Origin: a virus
Length of the DNA stretch: 64,000 nucleotides
Strand: one strand, 5' to 3'
Virus record (IMG/VR): IMGVR_UViG_3300020469_000023
Coordinates: 35,096 to 99,095 of that record
Positions 25,098 through 33,221 of the stretch are shown here, piece after piece. Under the pieces are notes generated by a model. It did no database searches. It was not told the origin of the DNA and saw nothing but the letters and a program-made list of their open reading frames with translations. Every line of letters begins with the position of its first letter. Position 1 is the stretch's first letter. A program made the position numbers and the translations under genes.

Positions 25098-25335
25098 TCA
25101 AAGCATAATGAATAACTTTTAATAAGTCATCTTTATTATACCCATTCTTATTTCCATATCGCTGTGCATATTTCATTATGTTGCCGATACAAAACCCTTC
25201 GCCATGTCCACCATCAATAATAAACTCGGTTGCTTGAAACTTGTTTTTAGAATAATGTTGATTGTAAGTTTTATCAACATAACTTTTAAGTTCTTCTAGA
25301 AATTTGTCTTCGTTGTATTTGTATGTATTTTTCAT
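25060..25335 (-). CDS. DUF3310-like protein
   Basis: 91 residues. FIIDGGHGEGFCIGNIMKY followed by a RyxxKNGxxxxDLxKxxHY pattern (residues 46-82) matches the DUF3310 phage family, sometimes annotated SaV-like; the function is unknown to me. It has its own perfect early-type promoter, and the predicted start of transcription is about two bases before the ATG, so the mRNA is nearly leaderless. Confidence 0.8.
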   Translation of the reverse strand: MKNTYKYNEDKFLEELKSYVDKTYNQHYSKNKFQATEFIIDGGHGEGFCIGNIMKYAQRYGNKNGYNKDDLLKVIHYALIMLHVHEKTHSK

Positions 25336-25343
25336 TGTGGTAT

Positions 25344-25372
25344 ATTATACACTATTATTCAGGCGTTGTCAA
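25344..25372 (-). promoter_or_regulatory. Early-type promoter TTGACA-17-TATAAT
   Basis: Minus strand perfect boxes (-35 25367-25372; -10 25344-25349), overlapping the stop of the gene upstream. Transcription should begin near 25337, two bases before the ATG at 25335. Confidence 0.8.
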
Positions 25373-25984
25373 GTCTTCAATTACTTCATTTAAGTAATTC
25401 ATGTTAGTAAACTTTAGTGCCATTGTAAATCTATCGCATGAAGTATAAGCAGAATGCCAACAATGATTTTCTGGGTCATTCTCTTCACCAAAATGAAACC
25501 AACGACATTGCCAACCTTTCTTATCTGGTATAGTGACTATTTCATTTGTTTTTTTATCTAAGTAATTAAAATACCCATCGCCTTTTAAACTATATGTAAA
25601 TAGCATTTGATATGCAGATGCATTCCAATTTGTGTGCCAACCTATAAATCCACCTGGTGGATAATAATTTAATAAAGCATTATGTTTTGCGCCAATTTCT
25701 GGTGGAAATTGATATTTGTAATATTCATAAAATTTTTTCCAGACGCTTGGATTTTTTTCAGATGCATTACTTGTAGAAGTATTATAAAATGCATCAGGGT
25801 ATCCATCGTGATTTCTTGACATAATATCATTTAAGTACTCTCTAGAGCAATAATATTCACCATTATCTAAATCACCTCTAATTGTATTATAATCCATGTT
25901 GTCGTAATCTAAAGAATAAAATTCATCTATTAAATTATTTAACTTGTTGTTATAATAAGAATTATTAATTACTATTTCTGCCAT
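25355..25984 (-). CDS. Oxygenase-fold protein with HxN in place of HxD
   Basis: 209 residues from the ATG at 25984. YYPPGGFIGWHTNWNAS (about 102-118) and HCWHSAYTSCDRFTMALKF near 178-196 follow the Fe(II)/2-oxoglutarate oxygenase layout: first His, distal His and the Arg that binds 2-oxoglutarate. The expected HxD appears as His-Thr-Asn, so a carboxylate iron ligand is missing or lies elsewhere. Function unknown; it may be a variant oxygenase or an inactive fold. Lies in the early minus-strand run of small genes. Confidence 0.6.
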   Translation of the reverse strand: MAEIVINNSYYNNKLNNLIDEFYSLDYDNMDYNTIRGDLDNGEYYCSREYLNDIMSRNHDGYPDAFYNTSTSNASEKNPSVWKKFYEYYKYQFPPEIGAKHNALLNYYPPGGFIGWHTNWNASAYQMLFTYSLKGDGYFNYLDKKTNEIVTIPDKKGWQCRWFHFGEENDPENHCWHSAYTSCDRFTMALKFTNMNYLNEVIEDLTTPE

Positions 25985-26237
25985 ACCAATCAATTAATTC
26001 ATCGCCTTTTAATGCTTTACCAAAAATATGAATTAATTTACCATTCTTTACTCTTTCAATTCTTTTGTCATTGAAATGAGTATCAGTAACCATTTCACCA
26101 TTTGCTGTGTCTTCTGGTCTATTATCATACCACATACTGCTTAAACTATGTACGTGTACAGAATTAGTGCCTTTTGCCCACTCTTCTGCTTCAAGTAAAA
26201 GTCTCTGTCTTTCTACAGCACTATTAAATTCACCCAT
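25965..26237 (-). CDS. Hypothetical protein
   Basis: 90 residues, polar, with a His-Val-His-Ser stretch near 28-31 and a Trp-Tyr-Gly-Arg end. No family recognised; no membrane segment. It joins the short-chain dehydrogenase-like gene by a one-base overlap upstream and overlaps the HxN oxygenase downstream, so the three appear to be one translational unit. Perhaps accessory to a sugar or amino-acid modification, but that is only context. Confidence 0.6.
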   Translation of the reverse strand: MGEFNSAVERQRLLLEAEEWAKGTNSVHVHSLSSMWYDNRPEDTANGEMVTDTHFNDKRIERVKNGKLIHIFGKALKGDELIDWYGRNSN

Positions 26238-26911
26238 TATGCACCATACATTTCTATGTTTGTGATTAAGTCCATAAAAACCGGTACTCTATCTTTCTCT
26301 TCCCAGTTTCTGTTTTGTTCAATTCCAACTTCAAACTGCTTTAAATATAATTTATTTTCTATATCTTTCCACATTCTTTTAGCAATATCATCTGGGTCTA
26401 ACATGGGATAGTCTTTATGTTTTGTTGGGTCAAAATTACCAGTTTCGTCTTTGCTTGTTAAACCAGTTCTAGTTAGACCAAGACTGTAGTTTGTCCAATA
26501 TATATTTTTTGCTTCTCTATTTCTTACTTTCCACATATATGCTTCTAGTAGCAATTTTGCTTTACTGTTGGTGTAGTGCATATATGGTTGTTTTATTAAA
26601 CCATCATAAAAATCATCTAAGTTATCCACTAAAAAAGCATAAGCGAGAGCAGACCCAGTCGTAATCATAACACCTTTTTTAAATCTTTCTACAAACCAAG
26701 TAGCAATGTTATTTTGATTGCCATATCCCCAAACATTGTTAAACAATATATCTGGTTGATATTCTTTTATAAAACCAAGAACATCTGGAAGATTATTAAC
26801 AATGTCATGACCTGTTGAACGAGAAATACCTTTTACTTCATAATCACTAGGGCAATTTTCTAGTATTGCTTTACCAATACCAGAAGTATGTCCTGTGATT
26901 AGTACTTTCAC
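26237..26911 (-). CDS. Short-chain dehydrogenase/reductase-like protein
   Basis: 224 residues. MKVLITGHTSGIGKAIL gives the TGxxxGIG nucleotide-binding loop of classical SDR enzymes. DILFNNVWGYG (about 54-64, the NNxG motif) and YTNSKAKLLL (about 112-121, catalytic YxxxK with Tyr112 and Lys116) follow. A Rossmann NAD(P)-dependent oxidoreductase is therefore likely, with unknown substrate. Its neighbours include two further sugar-nucleotide enzymes at 30-32 kb, which hints at carbohydrate work, but no direct link is visible. Confidence 0.85.
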   Translation of the reverse strand: MKVLITGHTSGIGKAILENCPSDYEVKGISRSTGHDIVNNLPDVLGFIKEYQPDILFNNVWGYGNQNNIATWFVERFKKGVMITTGSALAYAFLVDNLDDFYDGLIKQPYMHYTNSKAKLLLEAYMWKVRNREAKNIYWTNYSLGLTRTGLTSKDETGNFDPTKHKDYPMLDPDDIAKRMWKDIENKLYLKQFEVGIEQNRNWEEKDRVPVFMDLITNIEMYGA

Positions 26912-27180
26912 TATACTCTATCAATTATTGATGTTGCATCTTCATATGCTTTTTTAACATCTTCATGAGTATCAACTTTTAATACTACATTGCTTTTTCT
27001 AAAATCAACTTTATCAGGTGATTCTACACTTGTTACACATACTCCTTTTGCAAATCCAAATCCTTCTTGAGATTGGATTACCATTTTAGGTTTAGATAGA
27101 GTAATGATATCTCCACTTTCGTATGTCAATTCACCTATGTATTCTCCATAAGTTGTTACTACAGTTGTTATGTCTGCCAT
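26911..27180 (-). CDS. Hypothetical small beta-rich protein
   Basis: 89 residues, strand-rich, with no catalytic motif. The pattern of GEYIGELTYESGDIITLSKP followed by paired strands resembles small SH3- or Lsm-like barrels conserved in marine T4-like phages, but this is weak. GGAG lies just before the ATG. The stop and the next gene's start overlap by one base. Confidence 0.6.
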   Translation of the reverse strand: MADITTVVTTYGEYIGELTYESGDIITLSKPKMVIQSQEGFGFAKGVCVTSVESPDKVDFRKSNVVLKVDTHEDVKKAYEDATSIIDRV

Positions 27181-27188
27181 ATTTTCTC

Positions 27189-27392
27189 CTATAATTTTAT
27201 TGCTAATACAACTAGTATTGCTAACTGTATTAATATAACTATTAACAACTCAATACCCAAGATAGTATGATACCATATCCACCTAGTTTTATATGCATTG
27301 TCAACACTTAATTCTTCGGGGTCTGGTTCACCAGATATACCTTTATCAGGTTGTCCCCATAATGTCTCTTTTATTTTGTTTATTATTCCCAT
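27189..27392 (-). CDS. Small single-span membrane protein
   Basis: 67 residues: a polar N-terminal half and one hydrophobic helix (about 39-66), a likely C-terminal membrane anchor. Sits between the replicative helicase gene and the small beta-rich gene. Overlaps the helicase stop by ten bases. Role unknown; a membrane link for the replication proteins is only a thought. Confidence 0.6.
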   Translation of the reverse strand: MGIINKIKETLWGQPDKGISGEPDPEELSVDNAYKTRWIWYHTILGIELLIVILIQLAILVVLAIKL

Positions 27393-28771
27393 TTGAAATC
27401 TTTAAATTTTTCTGAACTTACTCGTTCACCTGACGTTGACTTATCAAATACTGGAACATCATCTTTATTACTAACAACACCTTGGTCATTATCATCTGCT
27501 AGTTTCATTTTGCTTCTATCAACTTTTAATGTGAATCTATTATATTTAGTCGGGTCGTTATATCTGTTTTTTAATTGCTTAACAAGTATCTTGCCCATTG
27601 TATTTAATTCTTCATTTGATATTAATGCAAACATTAAGTCAGCAGTTGCTGGCAAACCAAACGATTCAGAAGTATCTTCTAGACCAGGGTCGTCACTAGT
27701 AAACCCACTTCTGTTTGTTTGTGTTGCACTCATAATCGGGACATTAAACTCTACAGCAAGACCTCGCATTTCTTCTGCAATACTCTTGATATAAGAATAA
27801 GAGTTGATACTACCACCAATCATTTTCATTCTACTTGATGCACATATGTTTAGATAGTCAACAAAGATTATTTCTGGTACAAAATTCTTTTTAAGTTTTA
27901 ATTCATTTAACAATGCACGAAAGTGAGAAGTGTTTGCTTGACCTGTGGGATATTCTTTGATAATTAATTTACCATCTGTCTTTGCAGTTATCTGACCTAC
28001 TTTATCTCTAAACATATCTTTAGATAAATTCTCAATTTGGTCAATTGGTATATTCAATAAGTTTGCATCGATTCTTTCTGCGATTCTTTCTTCTGCCATT
28101 TCCATAGTAATATATAAAACGTTTCTACCTTGTGCTAATATATTAGATGCACAATGACACATGAATAATGATTTACCAACACCTGTGCCTGCAAGAGCAA
28201 TGTTTAGAGTTTTATTTGGTAGACCACCTTTCGTTATCTTATTAAAATTATCTAAGTCAAAAGGTATTCGTTCTTCTTGTTCATGATAAAAATCATATCG
28301 TTCATCTACTTGTTCAAGATAATCATGCCCTACTTTAGTATCAAACGAAACACCAAGTGCTTTTGATAGAACATCAGGGATTGCATTCTTTTGAAGTGTT
28401 GCATGTTTACCATCGATGATAGATATAGACTCCATGACTGCATTATATACAGAACGGTCTTGACACCATTTCTCAGTTCTTTCAATTAACCAATCTAAAT
28501 TCTCTGGTTCAGCAGTAAAGATATTGGGTAACATTTCAATTGCTTGTCGATAGTTGTCTTCACTTAATCTATTACCTTCATCAACTTCAATCTTAAATGA
28601 TTCAAGTGTTGGTATCTTATTAAACTTAGATACAAACTTTGCAACTTCTTTAAATAAGTCTTTGTAAACACCTTCGAAATAATCGGGTGCTAAAAAGGGT
28701 AATACTCTTCGTGTGTATTCTTCGTTAGTAAGAAGATTACGAAGAATCGTTTGTTCTAGATTTATATTCAT
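27383..28771 (-). CDS. 41: Replicative DNA helicase, T4 gp41/DnaB-like
   Basis: 462 residues, close to T4 gp41 (475). The N-terminal helical domain (to about 160) is followed by a RecA-like motor: Walker A ALAGTGVGKS (about 194-203), Walker B IIFVDYLNI (about 300-308), and ATQTNRSG (about 346-353). It unwinds the lagging-strand template and works with the primase and UvsX/gp43 machinery. Encoded beside uvsX, as in T4-like marine phages. Confidence 0.93.
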   Translation of the reverse strand: MNINLEQTILRNLLTNEEYTRRVLPFLAPDYFEGVYKDLFKEVAKFVSKFNKIPTLESFKIEVDEGNRLSEDNYRQAIEMLPNIFTAEPENLDWLIERTEKWCQDRSVYNAVMESISIIDGKHATLQKNAIPDVLSKALGVSFDTKVGHDYLEQVDERYDFYHEQEERIPFDLDNFNKITKGGLPNKTLNIALAGTGVGKSLFMCHCASNILAQGRNVLYITMEMAEERIAERIDANLLNIPIDQIENLSKDMFRDKVGQITAKTDGKLIIKEYPTGQANTSHFRALLNELKLKKNFVPEIIFVDYLNICASSRMKMIGGSINSYSYIKSIAEEMRGLAVEFNVPIMSATQTNRSGFTSDDPGLEDTSESFGLPATADLMFALISNEELNTMGKILVKQLKNRYNDPTKYNRFTLKVDRSKMKLADDNDQGVVSNKDDVPVFDKSTSGERVSSEKFKDFKWE

Positions 28772-29123
28772 TTTCTGCCCATGCTATATTTTCTTCTGTT
28801 GCTAGTACTTCGTGATTCTCTTTATCCCATGCCATCATCGACCCATCTGTAATTGATGCTTCAATAATATTACTTAGTATTCTCCCAGAGTACTCTTGGA
28901 ATTCAAAGTTGCCTTCTATTTCTAAGTCAGGGTCAGGACTACTAATTATTTCGTAATTAAAAGTAAGTGCATCTTGCTTACCATCGAATGCTACATTACC
29001 ATAACGAATAACAGTTTCGGGAAACTCTTCTAATAGTCTTACGTCCCAACCCTTTTCATCTAATGAACTCGGGATAATTTCATAGTGAATACCTTCACTA
29101 AGTTTATCTACAATATCATTCAC
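28737..29123 (-). CDS. Hypothetical protein between uvsX and gp41
   Basis: 128 residues, acidic, strand-rich, no motif. Positioned between uvsX and the helicase with an 8-nt overlap with uvsX and a 35-nt overlap with the helicase gene, so it is likely co-translated. Such a small gene is common at this site in T4-like marine phages. Function unknown; a replication accessory role is an inference from location only. Confidence 0.65.
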   Translation of the reverse strand: MNDIVDKLSEGIHYEIIPSSLDEKGWDVRLLEEFPETVIRYGNVAFDGKQDALTFNYEIISSPDPDLEIEGNFEFQEYSGRILSNIIEASITDGSMMAWDKENHEVLATEENIAWAENEYKSRTNDSS

Positions 29124-30165
29124 TAACTATCTCTTCCATATCTACTTTTGATTGTAAACCAATAGAGTACTGACTTTTAACAAACTCTTTAAAGTCTGTG
29201 TCTGCAAAGATAGGATTCCAGAACTCGCCTGTCAAAGTATCTTTTTCTCTTAGTTTACTGCCAATCATTTCACCAGATTCTTTATTGACCACTTGGTACC
29301 AACCATTACTAGGTTTTACTACATAACCACCTGCAAGTGCAACATCAAGTAGACCACTAAAACTTTCTATACCACCTTCCCATGATACTGCGATAGGTAT
29401 TTTAGATTTCTCTTTAACATATCTACTCTTTTCAATATTAATAACAAATTCATAACCAGTAACTTCTGTACCAGTTTTTTGTTGTCTTCTACCTATAATC
29501 CAAATGTTGTCTGCAGAATAATAAATACCAGTCCCACCACCAACAACGTCTTTAGGGAACAAACCAATTTCTTTATAAGTATGATTTACTGCAATAAGTG
29601 GTATATTTTTCATTTTTAAATAAGGTGTTGTCATTCTAAATAAACCCTTAAGTGCTTTTGCTCTAGACATGTCTGCAACTGATTTTTCATTCATTGCATC
29701 TTCAAGTTCTTTTTTACTTGCGAGATTACCAATAGAATCAATTACAACTATTACATCATCGGTTCTTTCTAGTTCTTCTAGTTGTCTAATTAAATCAAAC
29801 TTTAATTCTTCTACATTAGTAATAGGTGTATGTAAGACTCTTTTTGTATCAATATCAAATTGTTCAAAGTAAGATTGTGGTGACCCAAACTCTGAATCAT
29901 AAAATAACATAACTGCATCTTTCTTTTCTTTTAAATAAGATGATGCCATTTTCAATGCAAAAGATGTTTTAAAGTGTTTACTTGGTCCAGCAAGAACAGT
30001 AAGTCCTGGCATTACACCACCATCGAAGTTACCACTCAATGCTACATTAATCATTGGTACATCTGTAGTTACCATATCTGATTCAGTAAAAAATTTAGAA
30101 TCAGAAAGTACTGCAGTATTTCCTAGTGTTGAATTTTTCTTCAACTTATCCATTATAGATGCCAT
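29116..30165 (-). CDS. uvsX: UvsX, RecA-like recombinase
   Basis: 349 residues from the ATG at 30165 (MASIMDK), chosen because GAGGAC lies 6 nt before it; a TTG five codons upstream is less likely. Walker A GPSKHFKTS (about 60-68), Walker B VIVVIDSIGNLASKKE (about 132-147), and the VNHTYKEIG segment match UvsX. It forms filaments on single-stranded DNA for strand exchange; UvsY (44.6 kb) loads it. Confidence 0.93.
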   Translation of the reverse strand: MASIMDKLKKNSTLGNTAVLSDSKFFTESDMVTTDVPMINVALSGNFDGGVMPGLTVLAGPSKHFKTSFALKMASSYLKEKKDAVMLFYDSEFGSPQSYFEQFDIDTKRVLHTPITNVEELKFDLIRQLEELERTDDVIVVIDSIGNLASKKELEDAMNEKSVADMSRAKALKGLFRMTTPYLKMKNIPLIAVNHTYKEIGLFPKDVVGGGTGIYYSADNIWIIGRRQQKTGTEVTGYEFVINIEKSRYVKEKSKIPIAVSWEGGIESFSGLLDVALAGGYVVKPSNGWYQVVNKESGEMIGSKLREKDTLTGEFWNPIFADTDFKEFVKSQYSIGLQSKVDMEEIVSE

Positions 30166-30166
30166 A

Positions 30167-31021
30167 TTATTTGTCCTCAAACTTTATGTTGTTATCTTTT
30201 TCACGTTCATCGAGTTCATACTCTTCTCGCATTTTATTGTTTATTTTAACAGACTCAGCAATTAAAGTCAAGTCTTCATCAAATTTAGTAAATGCATTCA
30301 TATCTTTTGGTAAACATGCACCACCAAACCCACGTTTGCCATCATAACCAGGGACTCTAGAATGAGCAAAACCTATTCTACCATCACTACAGATACCATT
30401 AATTACTCTTTGAGCATTCAAACTTTGTTTCTTTGCACTATCATGTATTTGATTCATAAATGTAACTTTCATACCAAGATAACTATTCACACCATATTTT
30501 ACCATGGCCGCTTCTTGTGGTGTCATACTAACCCAAGAAAGATTAATACATAAACTAAATGTACTATAAAAAGTTACAATTCTTTGGCAAGATTCTTCTG
30601 TTGGTCCACCAATAATTCTCATTCTAGAATTTATAAATTGGTCTTTTGCATTGTTCTCTGTTAAAAATTCTGGATTGTGTGTAATTCTGGGTTTATCATC
30701 GTCATGTACTGAATTATATAATCTAGTTAAAATATCTGGTGTGACTGTTGATTTGATAACAATAAGTGCATCTGTATGTTCAATAAGTTTTAATACTGCA
30801 TCTTCGACAATAGCACCATCGACTGTTCCATTATCAGACATTGGTGTTGGGGCACATACAAAAACACATGCTGGATTCCATTTACATAAATCATCTATAT
30901 TTGTTTGTAGTTTTGGGTCAACATAAAACTTTTCTAACTCGTCATTTGTAAATGCATAATCAATTGCTTGACCCACAAATCCATAACCAACAATTCCTAA
31001 TTTAAATTTACTTTTTGCCAT
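30167..31021 (-). CDS. Short UDP-glucose/GDP-mannose dehydrogenase-family protein
   Basis: 284 residues from the ATG at 31021 (GAGGTG at 6 nt, TAATG overlap with the gene upstream). LGIVGYGFVGQAIDYAF (about 8-24) is the NAD fold, and GFGGACLPKD (about 242-251) contains the catalytic Cys of UGDH-type enzymes. It is shorter than bacterial UGDH (about 390-430) because the C-terminal domain is reduced to a tail. It should oxidise a nucleotide sugar to a uronic acid; paired with the epimerase next door. Confidence 0.85.
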   Translation of the reverse strand: MAKSKFKLGIVGYGFVGQAIDYAFTNDELEKFYVDPKLQTNIDDLCKWNPACVFVCAPTPMSDNGTVDGAIVEDAVLKLIEHTDALIVIKSTVTPDILTRLYNSVHDDDKPRITHNPEFLTENNAKDQFINSRMRIIGGPTEESCQRIVTFYSTFSLCINLSWVSMTPQEAAMVKYGVNSYLGMKVTFMNQIHDSAKKQSLNAQRVINGICSDGRIGFAHSRVPGYDGKRGFGGACLPKDMNAFTKFDEDLTLIAESVKINNKMREEYELDEREKDNNIKFEDK

Positions 31022-31962
31022 TAATTCACCTCGTGATATTCTTTGTACCAACTTACAAACTCTGCGACACCATCATCAATGTCAACTACAGGTCTATATC
31101 CAATTTCTTCTATTTTCGAAGTATTGCTCCAAGTTTCAAGTACGTCTGCGGGATGTGGTGGTGATTTTATAATATCTGGTTCTCTGTTCAATTCAATTCC
31201 TATTCTATTTATAAAATGCATAAGGTCGACTTGTTTGCCTCTACCAATATTAAATATTTCACCTGAGTTTATATCTTGATTAAAAATACATAACTTAATA
31301 CCTCTTACGATATCGTCAATATACGTAAAGTCTCTTTTCATCATACCCCAATTAAATGCCCTAATAGAATTACCAGCAACAATGTCTTTTGTCATATCAT
31401 ACAATGCCATATCTGGTCTACCCCATGGACCATATACTGTAAAAAATCTTAAACCTATGTTGTGCAAACCTGACATTTTAAATTGACACTCGTTTACATA
31501 CTTAGTATATGCATATGGATTCTTTTGATGTGGTTGAACTATGTCTTCTGTCCATGGTAATGTTTTAGTGCCACTATAGACAGATGATGTTGATGCATAA
31601 ATTACTTTTTGGACGTCATGTAGTTTACATACGTTGATTAAATTCTGAGTACCATCTATGTTATCTTTGTGATATAAATGTTCGTTACCAACACTTTGAC
31701 GAACTCCAGCACGTGCGGCAAGATGTACAACGATGTCGGGTTCATAATCTTGAAAAAGATAATCTAGTTTTTCAAAGTCATTTAAATCACAATCTCTGAT
31801 TTCTAATCCAAAATGTTTGCATCTATCTTTTTTTAATTCTGGGTCATAGTAATTATTAAAGTTATCAATACCAACACAATATAAATCATGTTCTTCTGTA
31901 AGTAAAGAATTCATTAAATGACTACCAATAAACCCTGCACCTCCTGTGACTAATATCTTCAT
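31021..31962 (-). CDS. NAD-dependent sugar-nucleotide epimerase (UDP-glucuronate 4-epimerase-like)
   Basis: 313 residues from MKILVTGG (31962), 4 nt after the upstream stop; an earlier ATG (31989) overlaps that gene and is less likely. Motifs: GGAGFIGSH (NAD loop), AARAGVRQS, YAYTKYVNE (YxxxK), and RFFTVYGPWGRPDMA typical of UDP-glucuronate epimerases. Together with the UGDH-like gene it would give UDP-galacturonate from UDP-glucose. Inserted between uvsX and the primase-like gene; likely modifies surface sugars (inference). Confidence 0.88.
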   Translation of the reverse strand: MKILVTGGAGFIGSHLMNSLLTEEHDLYCVGIDNFNNYYDPELKKDRCKHFGLEIRDCDLNDFEKLDYLFQDYEPDIVVHLAARAGVRQSVGNEHLYHKDNIDGTQNLINVCKLHDVQKVIYASTSSVYSGTKTLPWTEDIVQPHQKNPYAYTKYVNECQFKMSGLHNIGLRFFTVYGPWGRPDMALYDMTKDIVAGNSIRAFNWGMMKRDFTYIDDIVRGIKLCIFNQDINSGEIFNIGRGKQVDLMHFINRIGIELNREPDIIKSPPHPADVLETWSNTSKIEEIGYRPVVDIDDGVAEFVSWYKEYHEVN

Positions 31963-31966
31963 GCAA

Positions 31967-32920
31967 TTAATTTCTATTTCTGTAGACATATTCTAGTGCC
32001 CTATCTGCTTCTCGTACCATATCTCTGTTTTTATACCAACCACCAGTTTCTGCATCGAGTTCTTTACATAGAGTTGCAATCTGTTGAGCAGTAATTGGAT
32101 AACCTTTCGATACTGCATTACCAGATGTTGCAACCATAATCTGATACATTTTATAATACCAACCCGACTCTGAGATAGTTCGATACTCTGATTCTAATTT
32201 CTTTGACCAGAAAGGACAATCTCTATAACTAGACCAAGTAATATTAGTATTATCTAGTTTGCTCTTACGATGTTCAACAACTGCTTTCTGTAATTCTGGT
32301 GGTAATCTATCTAAAAAGTTTGTCCCCTTGTTTTCAATATAAGAATGTTTCTCCATTAACATTTCTGGGTCGAGTTTAACACCCTCATTAGTAAAAATGA
32401 AATCAAATGCATTTGGATATTTTGCAGGGACATAATACATTCTTGCAAGGTCTTTTGTTTGTTCGTCACCAATCTCTTTGAATTGTTTATTCATTGCAAA
32501 CCAAAAGTGAGATAAGTCTTTTGCATCTACTTCTTTAGTAAGAGGAAAAACTAAACGAAACTTTGGTCGTTTTTCTGTTGATGATGCAGTACTATAACAC
32601 ACGTAATGATATACACCAAACTTTTCATATAACTCTTTCTTTAATTGCAAAAGAACATCGCCAGATGTATCAGCAAGTATATAACTATCCACATCAAGAC
32701 AAGACCAAGCACCCCATTTATTAACACTCTTATTACTTCTTGTCCGACCTTCGTCAAACCTAGCAGGACTAATAAGAGCAGAACTATTATTTCCACCTTT
32801 TTCACCTCGTTCATTTGATAATTTATATAGCAACTCTTCAAACTTATCCCATGAATCAAAACTCATAGTTCTATGAGTCTTATTGTCATAAGTATTTTTG
32901 AATATTGTTAGACTATACAT
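31967..32920 (-). CDS. Putative primase-like (AEP-type) replication protein
   Basis: 317 residues. WSCLDVDSY near 74-82 looks like the DxD motif I of archaeo-eukaryotic primases; YVCYSTASSTEKRPKFRLVFPL and DLARMYYVPAKYP follow where motifs II and III would be in prim-pol proteins. The C-terminal half is helical with Trp-rich strands. T4's DnaG-type gp61 is not recognised in this window, so this may be the primase. The evidence is motif spacing only. Promoter boxes lie immediately upstream, with a predicted leader of 1-2 nt. Confidence 0.55.
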   Translation of the reverse strand: MYSLTIFKNTYDNKTHRTMSFDSWDKFEELLYKLSNERGEKGGNNSSALISPARFDEGRTRSNKSVNKWGAWSCLDVDSYILADTSGDVLLQLKKELYEKFGVYHYVCYSTASSTEKRPKFRLVFPLTKEVDAKDLSHFWFAMNKQFKEIGDEQTKDLARMYYVPAKYPNAFDFIFTNEGVKLDPEMLMEKHSYIENKGTNFLDRLPPELQKAVVEHRKSKLDNTNITWSSYRDCPFWSKKLESEYRTISESGWYYKMYQIMVATSGNAVSKGYPITAQQIATLCKELDAETGGWYKNRDMVREADRALEYVYRNRN

Positions 32921-32928
32921 TACTTATC

Positions 32929-32957
32929 ATTATACATTAATTTGCACACAATGTCAA
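32929..32957 (-). promoter_or_regulatory. Early-type promoter TTGACA-17-TATAAT
   Basis: Minus strand perfect boxes (-35 32952-32957; -10 32929-32934). The predicted start of transcription is 1-2 nt before the ATG at 32920; apparently drives the primase-epimerase-UGDH-uvsX-gp41 run. Confidence 0.8.
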
Positions 32958-33073
32958 CCAGAAGAATCTGGCCAATGCATACAACCTTGTTCTTTAAATA
33001 TCTTGCGATATTTTTTCATCATTTTATTGTGTTGTCTTTGTTGTTCGATTTCTTTTTTTGTTTTCTTACCCAA
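32954..33073 (-). CDS. Possible 39-residue basic ORF
   Basis: A TTG-started frame of 39 codons, Lys/Gln-rich, ending Cys-Met-His-Trp-Pro-Asp-Ser-Ser-Gly. It overlaps the last bases of the membrane-protein gene and its stop overlaps the -35 box of the primase promoter. No ATG at the start, and no family; kept only as a possible small gene filling the gap. Confidence 0.3.
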   Translation of the reverse strand: MGKKTKKEIEQQRQHNKMMKKYRKIFKEQGCMHWPDSSG

Positions 33074-33221
33074 ACTTAGCACCACTGTTTACATCATCTT
33101 TCTTTTTCTTTTTAAAAGTAAAAAAGTTTTTAAATCCACCACTTAGTCCCCACATAGTAAATAGATATACTAAAGTTAATACACCTATTATTTGTAAGAT
33201 TGCTTCAATCCACTCTAACAT
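33066..33221 (-). CDS. Small single-span membrane protein after DNA polymerase
   Basis: 51 residues from ATG 33221, which overlaps the gp43 stop as TAATG. Residues 3-25 form one hydrophobic helix (EWIEAILQIIGVLTLVYLF), followed by a Lys-rich stretch. Translationally coupled to DNA polymerase, so it may anchor replication to the membrane or just ride with it. No family known. Confidence 0.6.
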   Translation of the reverse strand: MLEWIEAILQIIGVLTLVYLFTMWGLSGGFKNFFTFKKKKKDDVNSGAKFG

